Source of the DNA: Tanypteryx hageni
Taxonomy: Eukaryota > Arthropoda > Insecta > Odonata > Petaluridae
Direction: 5' to 3'
Length of the DNA: 64,000 nucleotides
Assembly: GCA_028673005.1 (NCBI GenBank)
Contig: CM054113.1
Location: forward strand, 173,320,837-173,384,836
Shown here: positions 11,894 through 23,647 of the stretch, piece after piece
How the letters are laid out: each line of letters opens with the position of its first letter
Numbering within the stretch: the stretch's first letter is position 1
Notes under the pieces: model-generated
Databases searched by the model: none
Told to the model about the DNA's origin: nothing
Seen by the model: only the letters and a program-made list of their open reading frames with translations
Made by a program: the position numbers and the translations under genes

Positions 11894-12480
11894 TATAATA
11901 TAAGATTTATTATTTTGTATAGCGGATCCTTATGATGGCGCTGTTGGAGTGTTGTTTTTTTCTGAGTATTCCTGCATCCAATTTCAGATATTGTCTGCGT
12001 AAACAGCGGTGACGTTTAATTTACGTATTTAAATGTGTCCAATCAGTACTATTTCGTATGCATTTTTGTTCGTGTGTGTGCGTGTGTGTTTGCATGCACA
12101 TACATTGACAAGAGTAGGTCCATTGAAGGAATAGCGCAATGAAGCCGCTTAAAAATTTATTCCCGGTTCGCGACACAACTCTCGGCGCATCACGTGCGCA
12201 TAGGGAGAAACATACGATTAAATACTTATAAATAATCACGGTCGGGGACTTCTTTTTATATCGTCGAATCTCATTTGTTTTTGCTCGAAGCGCCCCTGAC
12301 GAAGAAACGACGGTTTGTTTTTTTCTGTAAAGTGCCACGCACGGAATCCCGTCCCGCACTAAAAAGCGATCTCCGCCTCGCTTCAACAGCTTTATTTTTC
12401 AACTTTAAAAAAGTCTCTTACAACTCTGGAGCGCTCGACTGAAGACGACGACGCCATTGCGTTAATCAAAGGGACTGTCA
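11894..12480. other. Intronic DNA, nothing recognised
   Basis: A minus-strand open stretch (12021-12386) has no recognisable domain and includes a Thr-His run from a small GT microsatellite at about 12070-12090. Confidence 0.4.
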
Positions 12481-12489
12481 TTTGCGAGG

Positions 12490-12885
12490 CGCTGTCATCC
12501 CCGTCTCTCTTTCTCTGCTATCTCTCTCTCTCTCCTTTCTTTATATCTCCCTCTTTCCCTCCCATCTTCCTTTTCATCCCGTTTCCTTCCGCACCTCCCA
12601 GAGGTCTACTCTGCCTTACCCTCGCGTCATGCATTGTTAAAGCCCCGTCCCTGCTACCGTCTCCTCCTCTCTCTCTACGCCAAACCCTTTTCTCCCCCCT
12701 ACTTCCCACCCCTTGATCCGTCTTCACCCGTAGAGGCTCTATCTCACTCATCCCTACGTCCTCTGCCTTCCTCCTCTCTCTCCCTCTCACTCCACATCCT
12801 CTGTCAACTCTCCCAAGTTCCTGGTACCACATTCCTTTTTCCACATTGCTGTCTTGTTATCCTGTCTCTTTCTATTCACGCCCTG

Positions 12886-12961
<76 letters not shown>
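12490..12961. repeat. CT-rich tract ending in a (TC)n microsatellite
   Basis: The plus strand is C/T-dominated from about 12490. 12889-12961 is an uninterrupted TC run of about 36 units. Ser-Leu repeat ORFs on the plus strand are artefacts. Confidence 0.95.
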
Positions 12962-12964
<3 letters not shown>

Positions 12965-13221
12965 CCTGCTTATCCCTCTAGTTTCTTCGACTTTCTTCAT
13001 GCCTTCCTATGCGTCACACCTCATTTTGTCCTAGTTTTACCCTAAATTCTTATGGTCCATGACTACTTTTTTTACGTTCTCTATTTTCCCTCGGGTGTAA
13101 TCCTGGTTGGTTGGTAGCGCTTTTCGACTCGCAGGTGTCGTTACCTTAGTTATAAAAATATTCCGTTTGATTCCTGGCAGACAGAAAGGGCATATATTTT
13201 ATTTCGCCGCTACGTCTTTCG
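12962..13221. other. Intronic DNA, nothing recognised
   Basis: Short gap between the TC tract and the pogo-like end. Confidence 0.4.
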
Positions 13222-13310
13222 AAATGCAGCAACCCCTCAACATTCGCGATTTTGATTATCCGCGGATATTCCCTGTGTACACCGATTTAATATTCGCGGC
13301 ATTTTAACTT
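13222..13310 (+). mobile_element. pogo/Tigger-like terminal fragment
   Basis: CAGCAACCCCTCAAC followed by ATTCGCG.. and GATTATCCGCGG resembles the terminal inverted repeats of pogo/Tigger MITEs (CAGTCAACCCCTCGATTATCCGCGG-like). No TA duplication or partner end is established. Confidence 0.3.
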
Positions 13311-14689
13311 GACTTCATGAATTCAATCCGCGGAGTCATGCGCAGTTGTTGCTCTCAATACGTAAGCTGTGGAGTTGATAAATTTTGCGCGATATTCATG
13401 TGTACGTGTACATTTTCTTTCCACTTGGCATATTTTTACGTGTGAACGGTTGTAATTTTAGGCTAGCGTTAGCTCTTTATTTTTCCTTCTGCTTAAAGTC
13501 TTTCTGTATTTGCGTTCAGTTAAAAACTATAAAAATGTTATTTCATATATAGCCTGCACGTATGTATGTACTTCTGGCTCAAGGGTTCTTTCTTCGTTCA
13601 CATCTTTTAATGTATTGGATATGTATCTGAGTTTAGAATTTCAAGAACCATTCTATATAGCCAGTACGTCGAAACGATTTTACGCAAGTGGTTCAATATA
13701 GTTTTCTCGTGCTATTATCTTTCCTTATAATTACCTTGCCCAATTATCTATATATCTTCTATCTATATATGTATATCTCTTACTCAGTCTGCAACAACTT
13801 CACCACGCGCCACCAGACCGCGCCACTGACAGACTGTTACGCTATTTTTAACAAACTTTCCGAATATGTTGAAGATTGAAATTTGATAGGCATGTTTGTC
13901 TCTTATAGTAAAAGCCATTTACGAAAGTAAATCTCAAAAAAGACCCGGGTTCGACTCCAGTAGATAATTTCTATTTTCCCTAAGATAACACGTAAAAATC
14001 GATTTTGGACTTACAGGCTTTTACTCTTTTGCAAATTAAAATAAGAAAGAATTGACCTACGATCTTCGAACCTAAACCGTTCTGAAGAAAAATAAACAAC
14101 GTTTCGTATTCTTATCGTCGCATTTTGCCTACGATATTAAATCGCTTAAGTTCTACGTTTAAATCATATTTATTGGAAAAAATTAGCTTTGTAGCGACAT
14201 GTTTCCTTGTCGACCGTGTCATTGTAAAACCTCGATATTTTATTGTCATCTTTATCCTTATATTATATGCGTAAGGAATACATGCTTTAAATGCTTTAAT
14301 ACGAGAGAGAGAGACAGATCAAGAGACAAAATTTAATGTTACATAGATTAAAAATAATTTTGGGCGTATAAGAATTGTATTGCGTAATGTATTTCTTTGT
14401 CAAACAATTTATATTCACCCAAAACTGTTTTTACTCTCTGGAACACTCAATTGTGTGAATTTTATATGTATTGCTTTCTTTTCAGTGCATATAAAAGTTT
14501 GTTTCATTAATTTTTATTTCAATTTTAACTTAATACTTAACTCACGCATACCCGTCATATTTGACGGGAAATTACGCTAGTGTTATTTATTTTTCATAAC
14601 TAACAGACGAATTGCACTTTTTTAATGTTTATTATTATCACTAAAGGACCTTCAACTGGATCTCCATAGCAGCAGTACCCCCTATCCAT
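13311..14689. other. Intronic DNA, nothing recognised
   Basis: AT-rich. GGGTTCGACTCC near 13952 looks like a tRNA B box, but no A box or cloverleaf surrounds it. Confidence 0.4.
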
Positions 14690-14775
14690 AAGCTATTTTC
14701 GATTTTAAAGTTTGCGGATTTGCCATTCACGGTGGTTTCTGGGACTGTAACCCCCGCCAATGTTGAAGGCCTTCT
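14690..14775 (-). mobile_element. pogo/Tigger-like terminal fragment
   Basis: Read on the minus strand: TTCAACATTGGCGGGGGTTA, then CAGTCCCAGAAACCACCGTG, then AATGGCAAATCCGC. This has the layout of a Tigger 5' end (CAG...GCGGGGGTTACGTTCC..AACCACCGCGAATGGC). It may belong with the fragment at 13222 (about 1.5 kb apart, inverted), but the two ends do not match well enough to join them. Confidence 0.38.
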
Positions 14776-17700
14776 TTATAATGAAATTTCTAAGAAATGC
14801 GGTCATGCCTCAAAGGAGACCACCGTCGTCGCAAGTGTCGTGCAAGAATGGTGGGCGAAACGCGTCAAAGGGAGGTCACGGAGCTCTCCACGGTCCTAAA
14901 TATCGTCGTAGGAGAAGGAGTTCTTTTGCCTTCCTAGAAACAGAGTATAAAGGAATCGTGAAGGTAAATAAAAGTTTTCCGAACATATTTTGACCGCATT
15001 CGCAGCTCCGTGATAAAAATACAAAGAGAAAATTTCCCTGCGGCAGAATAACGCGGTGTAGCAATTCGTTTTTTGCATTTTCTTTCGGCGAAGGTTTTTC
15101 TTAAAAATTTTCCTTCCTTCGCGTCAACATTTTGAGAGTTAATTCGTTTCTTGAAATAAAAATAACTGCTTGGAGATTGGGATTAGCGGTATTTTCTTCG
15201 CGTGTCTATTTTTTCGCCGTTCTTTCGTTTTCTTTTTTCGCCATCAAGTTTCACATTACTTTCCTAAACCCATCCAAATGAATCCAGTCGTCTCTTCAGA
15301 TTTAATTTGTTTTTCTTCTTGATCCTCCTTCTCTATCTTTTCCTTCGCAACGTTCTTTCGAGAGGTTCCTCTCTTTTTTTAATGCGATTTTTTTTTGTGC
15401 GGTGCATTGCCGGAAGGGCGCCCTATCAAGTCCTTGATGAGCTTTCTTCGAGTTTCGGAGCTCTCGAAATGCAAGATTCCAAGTATACGTGTCGCTCGCG
15501 AATCGAGACGGGATGATAAATTGAGGCGCTGTCCAATGCAAATCGAAGTTTGCTAAGAGTTGCCAATATAAAGCCTCCATTTTTTTATGTCGACGGCGAC
15601 TATTCGTTTTTAATCATTCGTCGCTGCAATCCGGAGAAGGTTAAAGAAGAAGATCGGCTTGTGTTTTCTTTCTAGGAAGATGAAAATCGTGTTTTTCTTT
15701 TATTCGATCGGCTCAAGTCTTCTTTTGTGTCTTTCTTAATTCCGGATGATAATCGAATTTACCGTAAAATTTTAGCTTTTCCGTTTATCGCGACATCGAC
15801 TGTTCGTTCCCCCGCCATTTGCTTAGTAAAGCGTTTTGTTTTATTTTGAGCTCTGACGTACTTCTACACCTCTCATAATCGCTGCTCCTGTCTGCGTCCA
15901 TGCCTATCTCTCTTCCGTCCTCAGTGTACGTGTCAGTATAAAGTTTGGCAGCGGATTTCCCTCGCTACTTGCCTTATCATCCCGAGACTCGAATTCCTTT
16001 CCATTTTAGAGAAAGCTATCAACAAAGGGCTGCGCTACCGTCATTCTACCCCCTCCTTCCCCTTTCTCTCACTACACCTCTAACTCGTGCTCACTTTTTT
16101 GCGCTTTCTACTTACCGCTCCCCTTCTCCTCTCCCCCCTTTGCCAAGCCGCGACGTTCGCGCCATCTCGCTGCAGGGACACACACCCCGGGTTCGTGCTT
16201 GAATATTTTATTACTCACTCTTCTAGTTTAACGCAGCAAAGAGAACTCGCAGTATTCCTCCATTTTGCTTCGCTACTGGGAACGTCATTTTTCAGCGAGG
16301 AGAATGGGAGAGAGAGAGGTGGAGTAGTAGTAGAAGTAGTTCGCGCACGAGAGGCATTTGTTCGTTTGCTCTCTTTGTTCCGGCATAGGAGTAGTTTCGC
16401 TCGTCTTTTTTTCACCTCCCAGGTGCACTCGCTGCAAATCAGTTCGCGCGTCTTCCGCTAGTATCGCGCCTCTTCCGTCCTTCCACGTGCCTCGTTTTTT
16501 TTAGCTTACTAGTAGCGGAAACAGAAATGTTCATGTCTGGTGTTGTTTTTCCTTATTCTTCGTCTATATCGCTCTGCGTTCGTTTTTTTTAATTTCGGAA
16601 ATTTATATGCCCCAGGTTGGCCGAGAGAAATGATGTCGTGGATTTCATTAGTTGGTGGTGACTACGGATTTTTCCCCCACGGAAAAATTTTCCGAGGATC
16701 CTGTGGTTTTTGTTTCAATTCAACATATAAGGTTTATAGTTTGATGTTAAATCCATCCTAAATTTAAAGTTGCTTCATGCAGGGCTCCAGAAATACGCCC
16801 GCTTTCTCGGCAAGAAGTATAGTGGTCTGTAAATTTTTAGCATAACCCACCAGGAAATGATTGACCTATGAGCGAGTGGATTTTGTCAAGTGGCGAGTAG
16901 GTTTCAGTTTAATTTTTTAGCCCTGGCTTCGTTAAAGAGGTCGGAAAATGGTTCCATGAAATTCAGTCCAGCCGCAAATCAATTTTTAGCTTTTTTCTAC
17001 TTTCCTGCAAACAATTATTTTTTATCGGGAAACCACGTCATTGCAACCAAAGGCCGTCTTCGCAATCTGTTCCCAGGAGAGATTCGAAATCGCTAAGTGG
17101 CTATCAAAGTTACCAACTGTGACCATGCACCGTTATCCTGCGGCTCCTAAGCTGACTCTTTAATGATTCTTTTGGTGATACCGGAACAAACCCTTTGTCT
17201 CGGACTAAATGGGCGAAAGTCCACGTGTACTCGTAAAAGGAGATCTCTTTATATGTTTACGTATCATCTTCTGCAGGAATGGCCGGCTACACCGTTTGCC
17301 CTTCGGAGATAACGAAAACTGATCGAGTAAATATATGGCGGTACCAAACAACTGGTGTAAAATACTAGGAAATAGGATGCATGAAATTGTTGCCAAAATT
17401 CTACCATAATCTTATTGCAGATAATCTTGTTGATGGTGTGTTTTTTAAATACCTAGTTTTTATTAAGTATGGGTCGGATTTTTATAAATAATTAGCGTCT
17501 TATTCACCTGTGTGATGCTCTTCTTATTTTACCTTGATTTTGAAAAGAGTGATTTTTCTTGATAATTCGGTTTCCGACCCTTGTGCTAGCACCCAGGTGA
17601 TCCGTCAAAAACTTCTCCCCTTGTTAATAACCCGCCCCGCCATAGCTTTCTGACTCACGTAAAACGAGGAAGTTTGCTTCGAGCTCTTTAATATTAATAA

Positions 17701-17819
17701 ACTACGTTATCGTTAGGGTTTACCGCTCATACGTACCTTCGAGGACCAAAGAGGAAGCTGGAATTGTGTGTACATTTCCCGTTATCTAACGAGAGCTTTG
17801 ACTTCGCAGCCTGTCCTCC
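14776..17819. other. Intronic DNA, nothing recognised
   Basis: No recognisable gene. A conceptual frame near 14765-14900 (VVQEWWAKRVKG) looks coding-like but matches no family I know. 16050-16480 is GC/CpG-richer than average, without a visible gene. Confidence 0.4.
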
Positions 17820-18180
17820 GAGAAATTCACCCACCCGTATCCTCTACAATATCCCTCTCTTCCCCCGCCCCTTAAACCGGAAATCTAAGCAAACTCCAAA
17901 GTGGGTAAATGACCTCCCCTAACCTTCTCCTCCCTCACGCGTTGTCCGTGCGTGGCATTACGCGTGGTTCTTTTAGCCTCCCTCCCCCACCCCTTCCTCT
18001 TGAGTTTGCTTCCTTTTCTCGTTTGCTCCGCCTCCCAACGTTCTCTGTCTCGCTTCATCTCCCATTGTCATTTCTTCCCTTTCTCTCCCTCTCTCTCGCC
18101 CCTAGAGATCTTCCTCTTCCGCGAGAATGGCAGTCGGCAACCTCTGGTTCTCTCTTCTCCTTCTTCTCCCTTTCGCGTAA
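17820..18180. repeat. CT-rich tract
   Basis: C/T-dominated plus strand (CTCCCCTAACCTTCTCC, TTCTTCTCCC words) without a short repeat unit. Forward ORFs across it are Ser/Leu/Pro-rich artefacts. Confidence 0.7.
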
Positions 18181-18522
18181 ATGTGACACTCGGCCGAAGC
18201 GTGGAGATGACAGCGGAAGTAACCGGAGACATTTCGCGGCTCCTTTTTTCTCTCCGGGAAGGTGATGCCCCCCGCGCGAAACGGCGCCGACGGGATCCGA
18301 GGTTTAATGAAGGGTGCGGATTTCTCGAGACGGGGTTCAGGACGTTATAAAGACATGGATAATTTTTAGGAGTGGGTTAGAATGTAGTGAGTAGGACGGG
18401 CCAACTCCTCTTTGTGCCGATGTGTCGGCGAGAGATATTTTTAAGATGCGGGGTTTTTTGGTCCGAAATACACACCCGTACAAGGTTTAGCACTTCGAAG
18501 CATCTTCATGTCAAATTTTAAT
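18181..18522. other. Intronic DNA, nothing recognised
   Basis: Moderate GC, no features. Confidence 0.4.
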
Positions 18523-18735
18523 AAAAACACATGAATTTATTACCAATAACTCATAACGTATTACAAAATTTTGCCTAATAATGCGAATAATTCCGAATAT
18601 TAATGAGAATATCGAAATATATTTTTAATAGCGCAGGGTATATCGCAATTTGGCACAATAATGCAAATAGTGCCGAATTTTTAGAAAAACCCACGAATCC
18701 GTCACAACGGCGCATGGACTATTACATATATTTCG
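18523..18735 (+). repeat. About 80-bp degenerate tandem repeat, about 2.5 copies
   Basis: AAAAACACATGAATTTATTACC (18523) and AAAAACCCACGAATCCGTCAC (18683) are 160 bp apart. TAATAATGCGAATAATTCCG (about 18575) and CAATAATGCAAATAGTGCCG (about 18656) are about 81 bp apart, which implies an 80-bp period. Confidence 0.6.
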
Positions 18736-19649
18736 TTCCCCGATGCTTTAATATTATCATTAAACCCAAGTCAATGGATGTGATTTAAAATAACAAAAAC
18801 AGCTTAACGTTACATTGTTCTGAAAAAAACTATAGGATTCATACAAAAATGGATACCGATCCAAACGGAAAACCATTTAATGTTAATATAATGTACGAGG
18901 ACCTCTTCTTTTCATATCTTCCGTAATCCGTGTTGTTATTCAGATAGTGACCTCACCAGTCATTTCGCGATTTAATCCTCGCTTTTGTACGGCAATAGAA
19001 GGGGCTATAAATTCGAATATGCTGAGTTTCGCAAAGCGTGCTAAACTTTTGCACTCGTTTGTCTACCGGTTGGTTTTTATTCTTCTCTTGACTGTGCCCT
19101 TTCGTCCCAGCATCCATTTATTTCTGCAAAACTGTACCTTAATTATTCTGTTCTACGTTTTTCATTCTTATCTTCTCTTGGAACTCCCATATACCTATCT
19201 CATCGCTCCGTCTGGCAGTGCAGGTTACAATTCTAATATTTTTTCGTGATTTCTTTTCCTTCTTCGGCCGAGAGGATTCCTTTCTTCATTCCAATCTCCT
19301 CTCTCGCCGCCATGAGGTGAGAGGTATATTCGCAAGTAATATTTTGCTCCAAAGGATGGCGCCCGATGTAGTCCTCGAGGAAATTTCTTTTGATCCGCGT
19401 GTCTCGTTCTGAAAATTTTTTTATTATAATATATTCCTTCTCGGAATATCCGACGTGAAAAGTCATCGCGTATTTCCTTTGCTGTTAACACGTTAGATTC
19501 TTGGGATTGTTTATGCGCTACGGTACGTCTGCAGCGCGCTAGAAAAATAAAGGTTTCACCTCATAAATTGGCCTCCGTCGTTTTTAATCGAGTGTTTATT
19601 CATTTTAAAACTTTTACTTGAACTTTTTAGGTTATATATGTGCTGGTTT
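18736..19649. other. Intronic DNA, nothing recognised
   Basis: No gene, RNA or repeat recognised; short ORFs without motifs. Confidence 0.4.
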
Positions 19650-20118
19650 GGGTGCCGGTGGTGTAGTGGTTAGGACGCTGGCTGCTACTCGCCCGATGCT
19701 TGAAAAAGTCATCGGGTACGAATCCTGCGCGAGTAGGACTTTTTCTCAAGGTCATCCGTCCCCCTGTTTGCGTGGTTTGAGGAGACCGTGCAAATTCAGC
19801 TGTTCCGTCCTTCGGAAGGGACGTTAAGCCGTTGGCCCCCCTGGTGTTCTTCGCAAGAGCAGGCAAATGCCGGCACCGGGTTTCCCTCCTCCCTTCTGTG
19901 TGTGTGTCCGGTGTGGAAGGCAACGGGAAACCACCACACCGTGTATGTATTCCCTAGTCAAAAACCAATTAATTAATTAATTGGTAGGACCTGTCGTAAG
20001 ACAGAACACGAATGAATGTGCTGGTTGAAAGTTTGATATAGCTGTATATCAGCGCACATTCAGGATGCAACCATACTCGCGTGGTGTGGCTGGGCTCCTT
20101 TTAATTAATTAATTTATT
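19650..20118 (+). mobile_element. tRNA-derived SINE
   Basis: The head resembles a tRNA gene: GGTGCCGGTGGTGTAGTGG is an A-box-like start (about 19650-19672) and GGTACGAATCC (19715-19725) is a good B box 45-50 bp downstream. The acceptor stem is not properly paired, so it is not a working tRNA. The body contains the hairpin CGTCCTTCGGAAGGGACG (about 19806-19823) followed by TTAAGCCG, a motif recurrent in invertebrate SINE bodies. TTAATTAATTAATT-type tails occur at about 19968-19981 and 20101-20115, so this is either one element of about 470 bp or a 330-bp SINE followed by a second repeat. Such elements are moved by LINE reverse transcriptase. No clear target duplication was found. Confidence 0.75.
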
Positions 20119-21009
20119 TGTTTGTGTTTTATTTTATTAAACTTCGAACTCTCGATTCAAAATTGAGGTAATCAATTTTCTTGATCTCCCATTCAGTTTT
20201 CGTTCATTTCATTTGAGGTTGTATAGGTATTCTTTCTGAAGGGGATCGCGGCATCTTTGCTTAGAAGGAATGGTTTTCTTCAATTAGACGCTTAGAATGT
20301 AATGATGCGACTGATATTAAATGACGCTAAAACTTTATGGTTACGCTGGAATTCAGTTTCTTTCCGCCGCCTCAGCACTCACATCCGTGGCCACTAACTC
20401 TACGCATCCAATCCCTTCCATTATTCTTTTCCTTTCTTGACGAAATACCCTTATCTTTCAACTGTTAGCAGCAGCGGCAATTTTTTTCTTTGCTTTCATC
20501 ATAAAACGGTTATTTATTGTATACCAGCAGTAGTATTTTATCCATTTTTCAAGAATCTCTTTGGTCGTTATGACACGCGCATACTTTTCATCCAAAAACC
20601 ATAATCTTTTGCACAACACCTGGTTGACGCGAAAATTTTCAAATGGGCTTAATTTTCAATTTATGTTGTCATTCAGTTATTCGGTATCGAAAGGATGGTG
20701 TTATCTGACAAAGGACTGCGATTCCCAGAAAGGAACCCTGCCGACTATCCAAGATATAGTCCGCCGCACCGCGTTCCGTATTTCCGCGATACTCGGACCG
20801 AATCTGCGAGAGATAGTGAGAGATCGAACAGATTTATTCGCCCGTAAAAAAATTAAAGATACCTTTGACCGATCAGACGTCTCTTGTGATTCGTAGGATC
20901 GGGAATGGCGTCTCTCTCAACTTCTATCCGACTGTAGTAAAACCGACCTTTTTATTTCAGACGCGGTGCCGACGTGCATATATAACACTTACCATATGAA
21001 TTCGATTGC
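20119..21009. other. Intronic DNA, nothing recognised
   Basis: One 111-codon open stretch (20561-20896, plus) shows no family features or codon regularity that I can see. Confidence 0.4.
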
Positions 21010-21730
21010 TCTCTAGTGTAATCCTCACCGCCTCCTCCACCTCCACTTTTGATCTTTCTCTCTGCTAATCTTTCCTTTTGCGATTTCGTTTCTCGTCCGT
21101 TCTATTCCACTCCAAATCAGTGTCATCCTTTTCTCCCCTTCCTACCCCATTGCTCGCTTTCCACGCTTTCCTTCAAAGCGCTGTCAAAGCTATGACCCTC
21201 CCACCAGCCTTCTCTTCCATGTTTTAGAGCAGAAGATTTGAACGCCTCCTCCCATTCGATCTCCCGTTCCAAAATAAACTTTTCTCCTCCGTCCCTCTCA
21301 CTCTTTCTCTAATCTTTCTCACTGCCATTTCTGCTTCCCCTTCATTTCCCACCATCCTACGCGCCGGTAAAGTCAGATTACCCTATTCCCCCTTTTCTAC
21401 TCGACTAAAAGATCTCTAATACGCTCTACTATCCCCCTCACTGGTCTCACCTGTTCCTATCCGTCCATAATCTCCCTCTTTGCCGAAGGGAGGATGCGGT
21501 TGACTCCTCTTTTCCACTCTACACCTTTATCACACTTCCTCCCTCCCTCTTTTCTCCCATTCTCTCTTTCCCTCATCCCCTCGACTTTTTCTCCCACCCT
21601 CCTCCCCTCCCCTTCACTCCTCTTCCCCCACCCTCTTCTTCCTCCCCTTCACTTTTTCCCCATTCTCCCTGTCTTCTCCCCTCATTTTTCCCCACTCTCT
21701 CTCATCTCTAATCCCTCCATCGCTCTTTCA
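21010..21730. repeat. CT-rich tract
   Basis: About 700 bp with strong plus-strand pyrimidine bias, strongest at 21530-21720 (TCCTCCCCTCCCCTTCACTC-like words). No fixed unit. Confidence 0.75.
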
Positions 21731-23345
21731 TTCTTCCAAATGGAAAAGATCACGATTCCGTGCGAGAGGGAAATCGTGCAGGAGTTGGAGCAGTTTGTTT
21801 GCTCTTTGGCAATTAGATTCTTGGTTAATGCCTCCACCTCTCTTTCTCGCCGTTGCTTCCTCAAATGTTGATGAAACGGAGCATTTCGGGAGGAAATGGA
21901 GAGGCCTTTCTAATACGAAAAATCGCTCGGCAAACTTGGTGTGTGGGTGGATTTTTTCCTTCTCTTTTCTTGTCCGAGGGAGATGGGGCGAAAACTAGGA
22001 GTTAAGAGGAGGGTAGGAGAGCGATTAAGTTATCCAATCTCTTGAATATTTCAATGAACAGCGAGATGCTTTCGATCTGCGAGATTAACTTTTTCGCGCC
22101 TCCTCTCTCTTTAATTTCATTTTCTACTCTTACATAGATGGAGTCCTTGTTTTCGATCGTTTTTTTACACCGTAGATTTTACGTTTTCTCTGTTATTTTT
22201 TTCTACGATTTCTATTTTAATGCGATGAATACACCTTTGTTCTCTTACTACACCGGCGATTGTATCTGTCTCGACGAAACGATATTTATAATATTGTTGT
22301 TAATTTGCTTAAAAGATGTGGATGAGAAATGTTTGAATGGACGTGTCTAGTGCGTTAGCTTTCATAGTTGATTGAAATATATGAAAAAGTTATTTCTTTT
22401 TCAGTTCCCGCTTGCGATTATTATTCGTCGAATCGATACCGCCAATGATTCTACATTTCCGGTATACTGTGTGAGAAATGGGTGGTGTTTAATGTTTATA
22501 TTTGTAGCAGGAGTTAACAATGGCAGAAGAAAATAGGTGTGAGCGTTAGGTTTTTTGTTATCATGAAAAATTAAATTTTTTCCTATCAGAAAATAAAGAG
22601 CCATGTACTGCAAGATCCGTTAGTAGGATTAGAAAACCATATACACATCTTCTCTATCATCTTTGACGCATTAAAATCCCCGAAGTACCATTGATTTGAC
22701 GCAATTCTTTTATACTCATTCCTATGTGTTATTTTCGGCTTACGTTAAAGTTCGAGTAACCAAAAAGAATTGTGGGTTATTGTCAGTATTGCATAAGTTT
22801 AGCCGTCTGAGGTAAAAAATAATCCTCTTATGAAATTTTTTTCTCTTAAAAATATCATCATCAGTCATCTGACAGCGGAAAGCTCTCCGGTCTGGTTTTG
22901 GCTTTTTGGCTTATAATATCGTCGCAGCAACTTGGAAAAATTCTCAAGCCTCCCTTTCTGTCTCGTTCTTTATCTATGTATCTCTTTATGCGCGGTTTTT
23001 CCTGAATAAATTGAGTGTTAAATAATGACTTGTTTGTTAATGTATTTCATTTCAAATTTAATATTGTAATATGAAATCATTTTTGTGTTTTTCCTTTAGT
23101 TAGTTTTAATTACCCCCATCCCTCCCTTCCTCCTCTTCCTCCAATGGAGCATTTTGTTGTTTGAAAATGTGGCAAGCCTAATTATTATAATATTGTATTT
23201 ATAAAAGAGGTAAAATTATTTAATATCGATGGGAAATACCTTGAAGCAATCCGGAGTTCGTTTATATTACATTAAAGTTTATGTAACAAACGAAAATGAT
23301 AAAAGACACATCCCGGTTGTCCCCTAAATATGTGGTAAGCCTAAA
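21731..23345. other. Intronic DNA, nothing recognised
   Basis: AT-rich; only short ORFs; no repeat or RNA feature noted. Confidence 0.4.

Positions 23346-23348
<3 letters not shown>

Positions 23349-23382
<34 letters not shown>
23349..23382. repeat. (TA)n microsatellite
   Basis: Perfect TA run bordering the left side of the 23.4-kb dispersed repeat. Confidence 0.95.
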
Positions 23383-23384
<2 letters not shown>

Positions 23385-23385
23385 A

Positions 23386-23530
23386 ACTTACGGAAAAGGA
23401 AAGGTAAAATGAATATATGGATGTCAACAAGGTGTTGGGATGAGGAAACCCAGTGAGCACTCACCAATCAGACGACTTCAGGTTGGCGAGGCCCCGGGGA
23501 TGTCGAAGCGACACACGTAAAATAACACAA
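23386..23530 (+). repeat. Dispersed TA-associated repeat, copy 1
   Basis: A roughly 140-bp segment from ACTTACGGAAAAGGAAAGG to GACACACGTAAAATAACAC. It recurs nearly unchanged on the other strand at 49020-49161. Both copies abut a (TA)n tract at the ACTTACGG side. Confidence 0.9.
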
Positions 23531-23561
23531 AAACATCCTCATCCCAACACCTTGTTGACAT

Positions 23562-23569
<8 letters not shown>
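23413..23569. repeat. Perfect 34-bp inverted repeat (spacer 89 bp)
   Basis: 23413-23446 and 23536-23569 are exact reverse complements (ATATATGGATGTCAACAAGG then TGTTGGGATGAGGA). The second arm is lacking in the related copy at 49 kb, so this copy acquired an inverted duplicate of its own edge and can fold into a long stem-loop. Confidence 0.95.

Positions 23570-23646
<77 letters not shown>
23563..23646. repeat. (TA)n microsatellite, about 42 units
   Basis: Perfect TA run directly after the right arm of the inverted repeat. Confidence 0.95.

Positions 23647-23647
<1 letters not shown>

Noticed and set aside
12846..13045. Ser-Leu repeat ORFs
   Set aside because: Translation of a (TC)n microsatellite.
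13930..13965. Possible tRNA B box GGGTTCGACTCC
   Set aside because: No A box or stem pairing at the right distance.
13222..14775. One 1.55-kb Tigger element joining the two pogo-like ends
   Set aside because: The two termini differ too much and no transposase remnant lies between them.
14765..14900. Coding-looking frame with VVQEWWAKRVKG
   Set aside because: No family recognised; lies next to a Tigger-like end but does not match the pogo transposase blocks I know.
19650..19735. Functional tRNA gene
   Set aside because: Acceptor and anticodon stems do not pair and it is fused to a SINE body and tail.
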